A DNA stretch of 39,717 nt, from contig NZ_KE356561.1 of the NCBI RefSeq assembly GCF_000415985.1, positions 3,169,862-3,209,578 on the forward strand, written 5' to 3'. Under the pieces are notes generated by a model. That model was not told where the DNA came from. It ran no database searches and saw nothing but the letters and a program-made list of their open reading frames with translations. Each line of letters opens with the position of its first letter. The first letter of the stretch is position 1. Position numbers and translations under genes: made by a program. Origin of the DNA: Haloquadratum walsbyi J07HQW2. Its GTDB lineage: Archaea > Halobacteriota > Halobacteria > Halobacteriales > Haloferacaceae. Positions 1 through 8,399 of the stretch are shown here, in pieces.

Positions 1-687
1 TCGGAGACTTCAGTTTCTTTTTGTGTGAGATACAGGTTGAGTGCAGTCGCCGGTTCGATTGATTCGAGATGCGTCATTGGTATGTTCTCTACGAATCGGG
101 AGACGTGCTTGACTCGGTGTTGTTTACTGAGTGTTTGCGTCCGGTTGTTGTGTGGTATCGACCGGCCGCTTAGCCCACGTGGTTTCGCCAGGTGGCTTCG
201 ATGCTGTCGCAGGTGAGGGGTGCAGGGAGCGACCGCCGGGATGCGACTGAACCGCGAACATGGGAAGGGGGTTCTGGCACGAGCGTAGCGATGTGTCAGG
301 TTCCCTTCCCTAGGTTCCAAATCCTGCAGCGCCCATGACTACGAGCGGCTTGACTCTATTGTCTTTATTTGGTACAATCATCGATGGCACTCTTTGTTGA
401 TATGAACTATCGATCTTGACCGACAATCCTGCTGTCATAGCGGTTCCCCCAACACAGGTGGCATTAGCCGTACAGTGTGTGAAATCAGAACAGAACTCAG
501 TAGCAATCGGGTGTCAGCAGGCCCATATTCATTCGGAGCCACTCGCGGCGATCCTCCTAGTCTATCATAAAAATAGGGAGGACGTTCCAGAGCGCGCCAG
601 AGTGCTCATATAATCGTCAAATAGTTGCTCTACAGGAAGCTAGCTCTATCGAATTATATTTAATTTAATCAATGGATAGATACCGAT
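1..687. other. No convincing gene; left-edge non-coding stretch
   Basis: Several short ORFs exist here, but none has a recognisable motif, a good start context or haloarchaeal composition throughout. The first 350 bases are GC-richer than what follows, which suggests an eroded gene or element. The only structure I can support is the hairpin listed separately at 262-310. A T-arm-like string near 311-330 is not part of a complete tRNA. Confidence 0.5.
262..310. repeat. Long imperfect hairpin
   Basis: An 8-bp perfect outer stem (262-269 with 303-310, GGGAAGGG/CCCTTCCC) is followed by a small internal loop. A 7-bp inner stem comes next (274-280 CTGGCAC with 293-299 GTGTCAG, one G-U pair), and the loop is 12 nt. 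It could be an element end, a structured RNA or a transcription stop. No neighbouring gene explains it. Confidence 0.6.
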
Positions 688-903
688 ATGTCACAATACA
701 CATACACTCAGATACAAAGTGGTTGCACTCATGTAGAATCCTCAGCAATTGACTTCGGTCAGGCTGGCGTCTCATATTCCGCAGCAGTTGAGTTCTGTGT
801 GCTCGTGATTATATATAGTCTTGCCCTCACAGTGCTTGGCGCCTGGCGGGGGGTTGTCACTTCGAACAGCTTGTCTGGTGAGGAATCGAGATCACGATCA
901 TAA
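688..903 (+). CDS. Possible small membrane protein (71 aa), doubtful
   Basis: The ATG-started ORF of 71 residues has one hydrophobic segment at about residues 31-50 (AAVEFCVLVIIYSLALTVLG) and a polar, serine/arginine-rich tail. An AT-rich TATA-like stretch lies around 654-665, at roughly the right distance for a leaderless or short-leader transcript. I recognise no family. It stands alone in a gene-poor stretch, so it may be spurious. The support is only the start context and the plausible single-pass topology. Confidence 0.3.
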   Translation: MSQYTYTQIQSGCTHVESSAIDFGQAGVSYSAAVEFCVLVIIYSLALTVLGAWRGVVTSNSLSGEESRSRS

Positions 904-1812
904 CATTACCCCTTCATCATGTCAGTTTTGATAATTAGGATCGTGAGAGATACAGGGACATCGTTGAATCTCAACTTAATTTCCTCTCAAACCGGATTAG
1001 CTGTGATTATCAGTAGGCTCAAGCAATCTCCAGATGACATTGTCGCAACTATCGCCACGGTGCTTCTGTTCATACGACTCGTCGGTTAATTCTTCGCTAA
1101 TTTGAATCGAGGTTCGTTCCACATTATCGGTGTCATGTGCAGGTGACATAATCCTGCATCATTGATATGATAGTGTATAACATAAGATTATATTCATCAT
1201 AGATGACTGCTGCAATCCAACCCCGACGCGCCAATCAGCGAGTCAGATGATTATTGGGTTACGTTTCATGCAAACCCGAAAACATGGATATGGAATTCTC
1301 AAGAAGATTGTATAGACATGATTTTGATAATCAATCCTAGTCGAGAGGACGGGAGCCTCCCGGAGCTGGAGCAACTGATGCAAATTCGCTTAATTCCGGA
1401 GAAAATTTTCATGTGAATATTATATTAAATCAGTTGTTAATGCAAGCCCCTCTGGAGTAAGGGGTTTGTCTGGAGTAAGTGAGGGCATGATCACACCGAC
1501 AGAGGGGGGTTGAGGTGAGTCTACAATAGCCACACAAGTAATCTATATACTGAATCTAAAGCTCGTCTTAATCATTCACATACTCCTTCCTCCCGTAGCG
1601 TCCTCACTATTTCCCTCGGGCGACGTGGGCAGGGAAATCATGAATGACGAAATCATTCGCTACTGTATAAACATGTTATTTACACAAGCTACAGAACAGT
1701 CCGACCACGAGTCATCTATTCATTTGTATGGAACAGAGAGCCCCCGCCGACAAACGAAACAGAGATACTGAAACAATCGAGCGATTCATTATATCGTCTC
1801 TGATGGAGAATA
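904..1812. other. About 0.9 kb without a gene
   Basis: AT-rich sequence with no credible ORF. Two hairpins are visible. The first is 1444-1451 with 1460-1467 (8 bp, one G-T pair). The second is 1609-1616 with 1631-1638 (ATTTCCCT/AGGGAAAT, perfect). The decamer CTGGAGTAAG occurs twice, at 1452-1461 and 1470-1479. The region could be decayed mobile DNA or the long upstream region of the MFS gene. Confidence 0.5.
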
Positions 1813-3054
1813 GTGACCGGACTGATTGATGACCGTACACTCGACGACGACTCAGTGTGGCGTTGGGCGACCATCGCGACCGGATGGCTGCTACTTTTAT
1901 TCGTCGGTGCATACCTAATCACGCCAGCTAGTATCCTCCCGCTGGTGATGACCGATCTCGGTATCACTGAATCCACAGCGGCTGCAGTTGTTTCGATGCC
2001 ACAGATCGCTGCAACAGTAATTGGTATTCCAGTCGGCATCTATCTTGACCGCGTTGAGACCCGCGCGGCGGTTCCGGCCGCAGCAGCCGTGCTCTTTATT
2101 GGCAGCACCGGTGACTGGTTCGCTGCGAGCAGGGGCATCGTCTCGTTGTTGATCGCCTCGCGATTACTTGCCGGTGTCGGGATGTTCGTGCTGTGGGTGA
2201 CCTGTATCAGCGTTGCGGCAAGTACGTTTCGACCGACTAGGCGGGCAACGGCGACATCAGTCATCATCTCCGGCTATCCGGCAGGGTATGCGCTCGGACA
2301 ACTGGGTGCGCCACGCATCGCCGCTATTGTGGGCTGGCCAGGAGTATTTCCGGTCTTCGGCGTCGCGGTGCTGATGATGTCGTTCGCCTTCTACACCGCT
2401 GTCGGGCGCGTATCGCGGTTCCATGCGTCTACGGAACCGATGACAATGCTCGGTTTCAAACGGGTGATTCGGAACCGGAACGTGTGGGCGGTCCTCGTCG
2501 TCACGATCCTAGGCTACTCGTTGTATATGATATTCAATTCATGGATGCCGACATACATCACTCGCCGGTTCGGCGTCTCGCTGGCAGAGAGCGGCACATT
2601 CGTCGCGCTGTTTCCCGCGGTCGGGATTCTCGCCCGACCGACTGGAGGATGGCTCTCGGACACGGTGCTGGGTCAACGACGACGGCCTGTCTTCGCCGCC
2701 TCATTCGTCGGAGCTACCGTGCTCGTGGTTGCGATGTTTTACAGCACGACGATCGCGGTGCTAGTCGCGATACTTGTTCTTGCAGGGGTGTTCGTCCAGT
2801 TGCAGATCGGGCTCATGTACCAGTCGATTCAGGAATTCGTTAACCCCCAGGCTGCCGGGACGGCAATCTCGCTCGCGAGCGTGACCGGGATGGGTGGGTC
2901 GTTCATTGGACCCGTTGTAGCCGGAGAACTGGTCGCTACTACTGGAATCGATGTCGTGTTCGTGTTCGCGGTCGGTCTCAGTGTGATGGGAGGACTTACT
3001 GTCTGGCAGATGGCCGAGTCTGGCGAGTCTGGCGACCCTACGACGCTAGCCTGA
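1813..3054 (+). CDS. Major facilitator superfamily transporter
   Basis: Polytopic membrane protein of 413 residues, the usual MFS length, with about 12 hydrophobic segments in two halves. The loop after TM2 carries a motif-A-like GIYLDRVETR (about residue 75). The second half carries its counterpart, with RPTGGWLSD followed by a basic QRRR cluster (about residue 280). This is the standard MFS pseudo-repeat. The start is GTG at 1813; an ATG at 1803 is out of frame. The substrate cannot be read from sequence, although the general style is of anion or nitrate/cyanate-type MFS porters. Codon use is visibly GC-richer than in most of the window, which may reflect acquisition from another haloarchaeon. 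The C-terminus has a 9-bp tandem duplication (ESGESGD). It is monocistronic. Confidence 0.85.
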   Translation: MTGLIDDRTLDDDSVWRWATIATGWLLLLFVGAYLITPASILPLVMTDLGITESTAAAVVSMPQIAATVIGIPVGIYLDRVETRAAVPAAAAVLFIGSTGDWFAASRGIVSLLIASRLLAGVGMFVLWVTCISVAASTFRPTRRATATSVIISGYPAGYALGQLGAPRIAAIVGWPGVFPVFGVAVLMMSFAFYTAVGRVSRFHASTEPMTMLGFKRVIRNRNVWAVLVVTILGYSLYMIFNSWMPTYITRRFGVSLAESGTFVALFPAVGILARPTGGWLSDTVLGQRRRPVFAASFVGATVLVVAMFYSTTIAVLVAILVLAGVFVQLQIGLMYQSIQEFVNPQAAGTAISLASVTGMGGSFIGPVVAGELVATTGIDVVFVFAVGLSVMGGLTVWQMAESGESGDPTTLA

Positions 3055-3580
3055 TTGCACCCTTTACCTGGCTGACCGTGTGTGCAAGATTCGTCTTTCG
3101 TCTTTCGCACTGATCTACTCGTTAATTTACACAGTCACAGTCACAGTCACAATCATCATGACAGTGGCGCTGACTATTGCTTTCTGGTGTGAGAGCACTC
3201 CCGCGGATGCGGATGTAGCACAGATCAGATGTGCCCCTATCGATTATGTGTGCCGTGTCCGCCCACGCCAGAGGTGATATTATTCGGCATCCGTCTCCCG
3301 AATCTTATCCTTTAGGTAGATCAGGTAATGGACGCCTCCAGCTTTTCATCTCATAAAAGACGTCTGTCATCTTCTGTAGAGGCGGCAAACGTCTCGATAA
3401 TCCTGACAAGTGACCCCTCACAGGTGTATCTACTGTACTCACACAATTTACGATAAGAATTTATGAGAGTATAGTAGGAGCTCTCATTTGACTCCTACAT
3501 AAATATGAAAAGATAATAGACATATTTGCTCTGCTATCGATGCCACGGAGAGTTATGAATCAAGTGCGGAGTGACAGAAT
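3055..3580. other. Intergenic stretch with short tandem repeats
   Basis: No credible gene. Between about 3090 and 3107 the 7-mer CGTCTTT is duplicated, and from about 3131 the hexamer CAGTCA repeats three times. A 65-residue ORF crossing these repeats is low-complexity and unconvincing. The segment from 3440 to 3580 is AT-rich and presumably carries the promoter of the downstream HPP gene. Confidence 0.5.
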
Positions 3581-4105
3581 ATGAGACGCCGAGTTGGAAC
3601 GAGTCTATATGCTGGAGTACTGTTCACGGTACTCGGCGTGATTGCGTGGGGGAGTGGGCAGCCGGTCATCTTTCCGAGCCTCGGTCCAACCGCTTTTGTT
3701 CTCGCGTTTGACCGACGGAGTGAACGAACACAGACGTATCGAATCATCGGTAGTCACTCTATCGGTGGAATTGTTGGTTTGACAGCGTGGACAGTGGTGG
3801 CAGCAGGGGCTTCGATTACTGAGACGCCAATACCATTCTCCATACAGGGCTTTCGCCTAGCTGCAAGTGCAACAATCTCCATCGTACTGACCAGTTGGGC
3901 AATGATAGCCGCTGATGCGATTCATCCACCCGCTTGTGCTACGACACTCATTATATCACTTGGTCTGCTTTCGACACCGTTGCGTGTCGCCATTATTATT
4001 GGAAGTGTCAGTGTTCTGGTTCTGTTTCACACTGGCGTGCTATTCATATTCAAGCGCATTGTTGGTGAATCTCACCCGCTATACAGTGAGGAGAAGTCCG
4101 GTTAA
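3581..4105 (+). CDS. HPP-family integral membrane protein
   Basis: The 174-residue protein has about four to five hydrophobic segments. It carries the signature that names the family, IHPPACATT, with His-Pro-Pro at residues 115-117, and the conserved FPSLGPTA at 31-38. Both features are typical of HPP-domain membrane proteins. Some members in cyanobacteria and plants have been linked to nitrite transport, but the role of archaeal members is not settled. The gene starts at ATG 3581 and is separated from its neighbours by AT-rich gaps, so it is probably transcribed alone. Confidence 0.85.
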   Translation: MRRRVGTSLYAGVLFTVLGVIAWGSGQPVIFPSLGPTAFVLAFDRRSERTQTYRIIGSHSIGGIVGLTAWTVVAAGASITETPIPFSIQGFRLAASATISIVLTSWAMIAADAIHPPACATTLIISLGLLSTPLRVAIIIGSVSVLVLFHTGVLFIFKRIVGESHPLYSEEKSG

Positions 4106-4126
4106 CGAGCAGTGTGTTTTCGTGTG

Positions 4127-4270
4127 TGAACCACCCCACCCCACCCGACCCGCTCACGGCCTGCACCGTTCGCTCCTTGAGGATGTGGATTCCTGTTTCT
4201 ATGACGCGCTTTCCATCCCATCCACAACCTCGGAACTACCCGACGAGCTAAATTCACCAGCTTCCAGGCA
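4127..4270 (-). pseudogene. TnpB C-terminal tail relic (IS1341 type)
   Basis: Read on the minus strand, one frame gives DGKRVIETGIHILKERTVQ. This matches the C-terminal tail typical of haloarchaeal TnpB proteins (KRVVETGSP..LKER) and the tail of the relic at 7236-7665. The end toward 4127 is a C/A-rich run in which CCACC is repeated three times (4131-4145). CCATC is tandemly doubled at 4213-4222. Nothing else of the transposon remains, so this is a scar of an old insertion. Confidence 0.6.
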
Positions 4271-4326
4271 GCGATTTGTTATGCTTGATTAGTTTTATGA
4301 TGAGTGACGTCACGGACGTCATCAAC

Positions 4327-4337
4327 TACTATATTTA
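4327..4337 (+). promoter_or_regulatory. TATA box of the dihydrolipoyl dehydrogenase gene
   Basis: The stretch ACTATATTTAT is centred about 26 nt upstream of the ATG at 4358. That is the archaeal TATA-to-start-site distance, so the transcript would be leaderless. This supports 4358 as the true start over the in-frame ATG at 4304, which lies upstream of the promoter. Confidence 0.6.
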
Positions 4338-4357
4338 TTGAACAAAGAACTGGTATA

Positions 4358-5770
4358 ATGCAAGCAACGACCGATCTTGCTGTTATCGGTGCTGGTCCGG
4401 CGGGCTACACCGCGGCTATTCGTGGCGCACAGAAGGATCTTAATGTCGTCCTTATTGAGCGTGAAACCATCGGAGGCGTTAGTCTCAATCACGGCTGTAT
4501 TCCGGCGAAGGCGTTGATTCACGCTGCTGGATTCCAGAAGGACATCGATCACTGGAATGCTCTTGGCATCGAGACCGATTCCGTCAACGTCGATTTTGAC
4601 GCCATCCAAGACTGGAAAGACAGTGTGATCGACCAACTCGACCAACAGGTTCTCGATAGTCTTGATCACCACGGCGTCGAGTTACTCGAAGGGACCGCTC
4701 ACTTTGTTGATTCAGAGACACTTCAGGTCGACAGTAGCGGCGGCACCACTGATAACGAGACGCAAACAATTGACTTCGAGACGGCGATTATCGCCACCGG
4801 TTCGAATCCGATCGAGATTCCCGGACTCGAGTACGACCAACCAGGTGTCATCACCTCACGGGATATTCTACAGGTCGACGACGTTCCCGACGAGATCGTG
4901 GTTGTCGGTGGCGGTTACATTGGGATGGAGGCTGTCACCAAATTTTCGAAGTTCGGCGCGCGCGTCAAAATCGTTGAGGCACTCGACCGCGTGCTCACCC
5001 AATTTGAGCCGGAGATCGTCAACTCGATTCAGGAGACAAGCGAGATGTACGACAACGATATATACACCTCGACACTGGCTCAGGGCGTCGAGTACGACGA
5101 TGGAACGCCTGTGCTCGTTGCTGAACAGGACGGAGAGGAAATCCGACTGTCGGGCGATCATATCGTCGTCGCTGCCGGTCGAACACCAACTTCAGCGTAC
5201 GATCGGTTAGCGCTCAACACCACCAATGTTGAACTCACCGACGATGGTTTCATTGAGGTTAATAATCAGTTTCAAACAGCCGACGATTCCATCCTCGCAA
5301 TCGGTGATGCGGCCGGTCCGCCATATCTAGCCCATATCTCGGTCCGAGATGGAAAGACCGCTGCGGCGGTCGCTGCCGGTGAGGAACGGACTGTCGACGC
5401 TGAGTACATGCCGACAGTCATGTACACCGACCCCGAGGTCGCGACTGTCGGTCTGTCGGAAGCCGAGGCTACCGAGCAACACGACGACGTGTTGATCGGT
5501 CGCGTGCCGATGCAGAGTTCAGGTCGCGCGTTGACCACTGATAAAACATCGGGCTATCTCAAGATTATTGCCGATACCGACGAGCAACTGTTAGGCGTAC
5601 GGATCGTCGGTGCTCGCGCGTCTGACACCATCGCTGAGGCGACGCTGGCGCTCAAGATGGGTGCCTCGTTGGATGACATTTCGACAACGATGCATGCCCA
5701 CCCGACGTTTCCCGAGACCCTTGTTGAAGCTGCCGAAGCCGCACAAGGTGAGGCAATTCACGTTCACTAA
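4358..5770 (+). CDS. lpdA: Dihydrolipoyl dehydrogenase paralogue with Ser in place of one redox Cys
   Basis: FAD/NAD-dependent disulfide oxidoreductase of 470 residues, full family length. The FAD-binding GAGPAG is at residues 11-16, the NAD-binding GGGYIG is in the middle, and the FAD site GDAAGPPYLAH follows. The C-terminal HAHPTFPET holds the catalytic His-x4-Glu. The redox-active motif normally reads C-x4-C (GG.CLN.GCIP.K). Here it is GGVSLNHGCIPAK, with Ser42 (codon AGT, 4481-4483) and Cys47, so the catalytic disulfide cannot form. No 2-oxoacid dehydrogenase or lipoate genes are adjacent; it is an orphan. It may be a specialised paralogue or an inactive enzyme. Codon use is relatively GC-rich. 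The start was chosen from the TATA position and homologous N-terminus. Confidence 0.9.
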   Translation: MQATTDLAVIGAGPAGYTAAIRGAQKDLNVVLIERETIGGVSLNHGCIPAKALIHAAGFQKDIDHWNALGIETDSVNVDFDAIQDWKDSVIDQLDQQVLDSLDHHGVELLEGTAHFVDSETLQVDSSGGTTDNETQTIDFETAIIATGSNPIEIPGLEYDQPGVITSRDILQVDDVPDEIVVVGGGYIGMEAVTKFSKFGARVKIVEALDRVLTQFEPEIVNSIQETSEMYDNDIYTSTLAQGVEYDDGTPVLVAEQDGEEIRLSGDHIVVAAGRTPTSAYDRLALNTTNVELTDDGFIEVNNQFQTADDSILAIGDAAGPPYLAHISVRDGKTAAAVAAGEERTVDAEYMPTVMYTDPEVATVGLSEAEATEQHDDVLIGRVPMQSSGRALTTDKTSGYLKIIADTDEQLLGVRIVGARASDTIAEATLALKMGASLDDISTTMHAHPTFPETLVEAAEAAQGEAIHVH

Positions 5771-6009
5771 ACCATGGCTAGTCCAAACGCCGACTGTTGA
5801 GTATGACTCTCACGCAAATTGCCAGCAATTCAATAACCTCCTCGAAAGCATGTGTCCTGAAGCGAAGATTCTTTATTTAATATATTACCCTAGATCAGCA
5901 TATATCCACGATACTCAATCTAACATGTTTGCTTGCATAGAAGAACTACAGTGATTGTCAGAGTCACCCACATAGCTAATTTTGCTGATGTGGGTACAGT
6001 ATGAATTTT

Positions 6010-6981
6010 TCACTCTGAATCTCGCACGCCGTCCGGGAGGTTAGCGCCGGTGAGATCTGCACCCTCGATATCGGCGTCGGAAAGGTCGGCACCACGGAGA
6101 TCGGCATCAGTGAGGATAGAACCGTTGAGTTTGGCGCCGGTGAACTTGGAACCCCTCAAGTCGGCGCCGGTGAAGTTTGTAAACGGGAATTGGTTTTTGG
6201 AAAGGTCCATGCCTATTGCACTGGTGCCGGACAGATCTGCACTCGTAAAGTTGGTGTTCATGAGGTCGGCATTCGAGAGGTCGACACCCATGAGGTCAGC
6301 ACCGGTGAGATCCGCATCAGTGAGGTTCGCACCAGAGAGGTCGGCATCTGAAATCTCGGCACCGGCAAGGGCGGCGTCAGAAAGGTTAGTATCAGAAAGA
6401 TTGGCACTAGGGAGGCTCGCGTTCATTAGGTTAGCGTCCGTGAGGTCGGCATCAGTGAGGTTTGCACTAGAGAGATCGGCATTGGGGAGGTCCGAATTTG
6501 TTAAGTTGGTGCCCGTGAGGTTAGCGTTTGAGAGGTCAGCATCAGTGAAATCGGCTCTGGAGAGGTCGGCGCCAGAGAGGTCAGCGGAGCGAGCGATGGT
6601 ACCAGAAAGGTCGGCAGCGCTGAGATCGACGCGTAAGAGGGTGGCACGAGCGAGGTCTGCCTCCAGCAGGGAACTAAAGCGAAGAGTAGCGTCAGAGAGA
6701 TCTGTATATGTGAGTTCGGCACCAGAGAGGTCCGCACTTGAGAGGGTAGCGCGAATGAGATTCGAAACGGTAAGGTCGGCATCGGAAAGATCCGCATTGG
6801 TGAGGTTTGCGCCTGAAAGGGTGGCATGGAAGAGATCTGCACCCGAGAGGTCGGCAGCGCTGAGATCGGCACCCGAAAGAATGGCGTAAGAGAGGTCCGC
6901 TTCTGGGAGATGAGCATCAGATTGAATATCTGTTTTCGTGAGCGTGTCGCTATTTGGAATTGAGAATTCATCTTGGAGCAT
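6010..6981 (-). CDS. Pentapeptide-repeat protein (323 aa)
   Basis: After a short N-terminus of about 30 residues, almost the whole protein is a run of A(D/N)LS-type pentapeptides, more than 50 of them (for example ADLSGADLSAADLSGADL). This predicts a long right-handed quadrilateral beta-helix. No signal peptide or membrane segment is visible, so it is probably a cytosolic scaffold or surface mimic. Families with this fold include DNA-mimic gyrase inhibitors and many proteins of unknown role, so function cannot be assigned. The ORF on the opposite strand (6050-6889) is an artefact of the repeat. It is monocistronic, with AT-rich flanks. Confidence 0.85.
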   Translation of the reverse strand: MLQDEFSIPNSDTLTKTDIQSDAHLPEADLSYAILSGADLSAADLSGADLFHATLSGANLTNADLSDADLTVSNLIRATLSSADLSGAELTYTDLSDATLRFSSLLEADLARATLLRVDLSAADLSGTIARSADLSGADLSRADFTDADLSNANLTGTNLTNSDLPNADLSSANLTDADLTDANLMNASLPSANLSDTNLSDAALAGAEISDADLSGANLTDADLTGADLMGVDLSNADLMNTNFTSADLSGTSAIGMDLSKNQFPFTNFTGADLRGSKFTGAKLNGSILTDADLRGADLSDADIEGADLTGANLPDGVRDSE

Positions 6982-7235
6982 TATTTGGTGAATGTGGGGT
7001 TGATTGGAATAATTCTGCTTTAGATATCAATCCCGGCTCGTGTCGCCGGGTTCGGGTCACTGTTCCTCGGTATGGCAACAGTCGTTTCTGACTCTGATAA
7101 ATTGTCAGGTAGATGATTCCCGTGTTCACGTCTTTGTAGTAACCGATTACCGGTCACTTGGATATGAATCATATACACTAGCTCATATTTGTGGTTTATT
7201 CTACGATATTTAGCAGTTTATAGGCGCTAAGCCCC

Positions 7236-7665
7236 GTCCTCAAGGAGTGATGCGAATCCGAAATACAAGTGCACACGTGAGGGCACGCATTTTCTGAAAG
7301 TCGAAGCTGCACCTGCTGGCACGACCAAAGAATGTGCTTCGTGTGGTGTTGCGTCTGATAAGCCGTTGTGGGCTCGAGAGCACTCGTGACCTGCTTGTGG
7401 TTTTGACATGGATAGGGTAGGGATGCAAACGCAGCGCTGAATATACTTTCTCGTGGTTTTGAAGCGCTAGGACTAGGATTGGGACAATCCGACTCTGGAA
7501 GGTCTGTGGAGACTGCGCTCGCGCTCGCTCTGTTCACTTCGTCGGGTGTGTCCGATGTTGTGGATGTGGATGTGGATGGAAAGCGCGTCGTTGAAACAGG
7601 AAGCGGAAGCCTCACCCTCACCGGAGCGGAGCCGCGCTAGCGGCTGAGTAGGGTGGGGTAGTTCA
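7236..7665 (+). pseudogene. TnpB C-terminal relic (IS1341 type)
   Basis: Plus-strand frames give the end of a TnpB/OrfB transposon nuclease. There is VEAAPAGTTKECASCG, then a stop, then PACGFDMDR, then DANAALNILSRGFEALGLG and finally KRVVETGSG. The zinc-finger knuckles (C-x2-C pairs) and the third RuvC Asp region (DxNAALN) are recognisable. The copy is broken by a TGA stop in the finger and by a 5-bp tandem duplication (TAGGG at 7413-7417 and 7418-7422) that shifts the frame. Further in-frame tandem hexamers occur at 7467-7478, 7515-7526 and 7560-7577. The N-terminal two thirds are missing. Confidence 0.75.
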
Positions 7666-7742
7666 CATTAAACTGCCTCTTAACAGATCACTTCTAGCAA
7701 CTATGTGGGCACGATGTAATTTTTTTGTCGATTAGTGTCGAA

Positions 7743-7922
7743 TTATTGATCAGCTACCCGCTTTAGAATCTGTGGCGTCACGATAACCTCAACGGCTGCA
7801 AACAACAACATAATATTACTGACCAGCTCGTCTTCAATGAAGAAAACCGCCATTCCCACGATTAACCCTGCAGTCAGTATTGATTGCCCGTGTCGGAAGA
7901 GAGGGCTTTGAACTAATCCCAT
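7743..7922 (-). CDS. Small two-segment membrane protein (59 aa)
   Basis: A 59-codon ORF begins MGLVQSPLFRHGQSILTAG. It has two short hydrophobic segments (about residues 14-28 and 32-46), joined by an acidic EDE, and ends VTPQILKRVADQ. The balanced amphipathic layout, the charged residues only at the segment ends and the typical codon choice make this look like a real haloarchaeal small membrane protein, not noise. I recognise no named family. It stands between a TnpB relic and an AT-rich gap. Confidence 0.55.
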   Translation of the reverse strand: MGLVQSPLFRHGQSILTAGLIVGMAVFFIEDELVSNIMLLFAAVEVIVTPQILKRVADQ

Positions 7923-8168
7923 TATCTTAGATTGTTATAAGAAGAAATAAAAATGTAGTTTGAATCTTCTGACCGTGAAAATCGGCTGAGACGTAAGTAT
8001 ATATTACATATTTATTTTAATAATCACATGATATGTATGACACAATCTCTAGACCCCAAACGGTCTACGAATAGTAGATTATCACACACTCTGTGGCTTT
8101 CATAATCAACGTGAGCGGATCATGTCGAGACCCGGGTCCGGGTCGGGTCGGGGGTAATCCACAGGAGA

Positions 8169-8324
8169 CTAATTCGACTCTGGCAGCCGTTGTGACGCCC
8201 AGAATAGAACAGCTAACCCGACTACAATTGCTATTGGTATGCGCAAAAACTCTAACCCGGCTTTGAGCATTATCAACAGAATGAGTCCAACATCATCGCC
8301 GATGGCTGGCGTTGTGGTTGGCAT
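8169..8324 (-). CDS. Possible small membrane protein (51 aa)
   Basis: Starting at the ATG at 8324, the ORF encodes MPTTTPAIGDDVGLILLIMLK and ends with a strong hydrophobic segment, IPIAIVVGLAVLFW, followed by a charged tail. An upstream in-frame start at 8378 lies inside a transposon-end scar and is unlikely to be native. No family is recognised. The evidence is only topology and codon style. Confidence 0.35.
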   Translation of the reverse strand: MPTTTPAIGDDVGLILLIMLKAGLEFLRIPIAIVVGLAVLFWASQRLPESN

Positions 8325-8340
8325 TACCGGGAATCGAGTA

Positions 8341-8375
8341 GAAAGCCCCGTGCTTTCGCGCGGGGAGGATGTCAA
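8341..8375 (+). repeat. IS1341-type right-end scar
   Basis: The hairpin CCCCGTGC (8346-8353) with GCGCGGGG (8358-8365) is followed by GAGGATGTCAA ending at 8375. The same hairpin-plus-GAGGATGTCAA arrangement closes the relics at 11216 and 29695, so this is the right end of a lost TnpB element. Confidence 0.55.
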
Positions 8376-8399
8376 CATACGTGGGGCTCTAGAAATAAT

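Noticed and set aside
311-336. tRNA 3'-end look-alike (T-arm and acceptor-like sequence)
   Set aside because: The loop is one base too long, and no matching D-arm, anticodon arm or 5' acceptor strand exists upstream.
416-613. 65-residue ORF near the left edge
   Set aside because: TTG start, no membrane or motif content, no promoter; not enough support to call a gene.
3080-3277. 65-residue ORF after the MFS gene
   Set aside because: Hydrophobicity comes from short tandem repeats (TVTVTVTII); there is no start context or homology pattern.
4304-4357. Extended N-terminus for the dihydrolipoyl dehydrogenase
   Set aside because: The 18 extra residues are not family-like and the TATA box at 4327-4337 lies inside them, so 4358 is the better start.
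6050-6889. 279-residue ORF opposite the pentapeptide gene
   Set aside because: It is low-complexity (RSAPERSA repeats) and is the antisense image of the repeat array on the minus strand.
7560-7577. CRISPR-like or microsatellite array
   Set aside because: The repeats are 6 bp, three copies only and lie within a TnpB tail frame; they are local duplications, and no spacer-repeat pattern occurs in the window.
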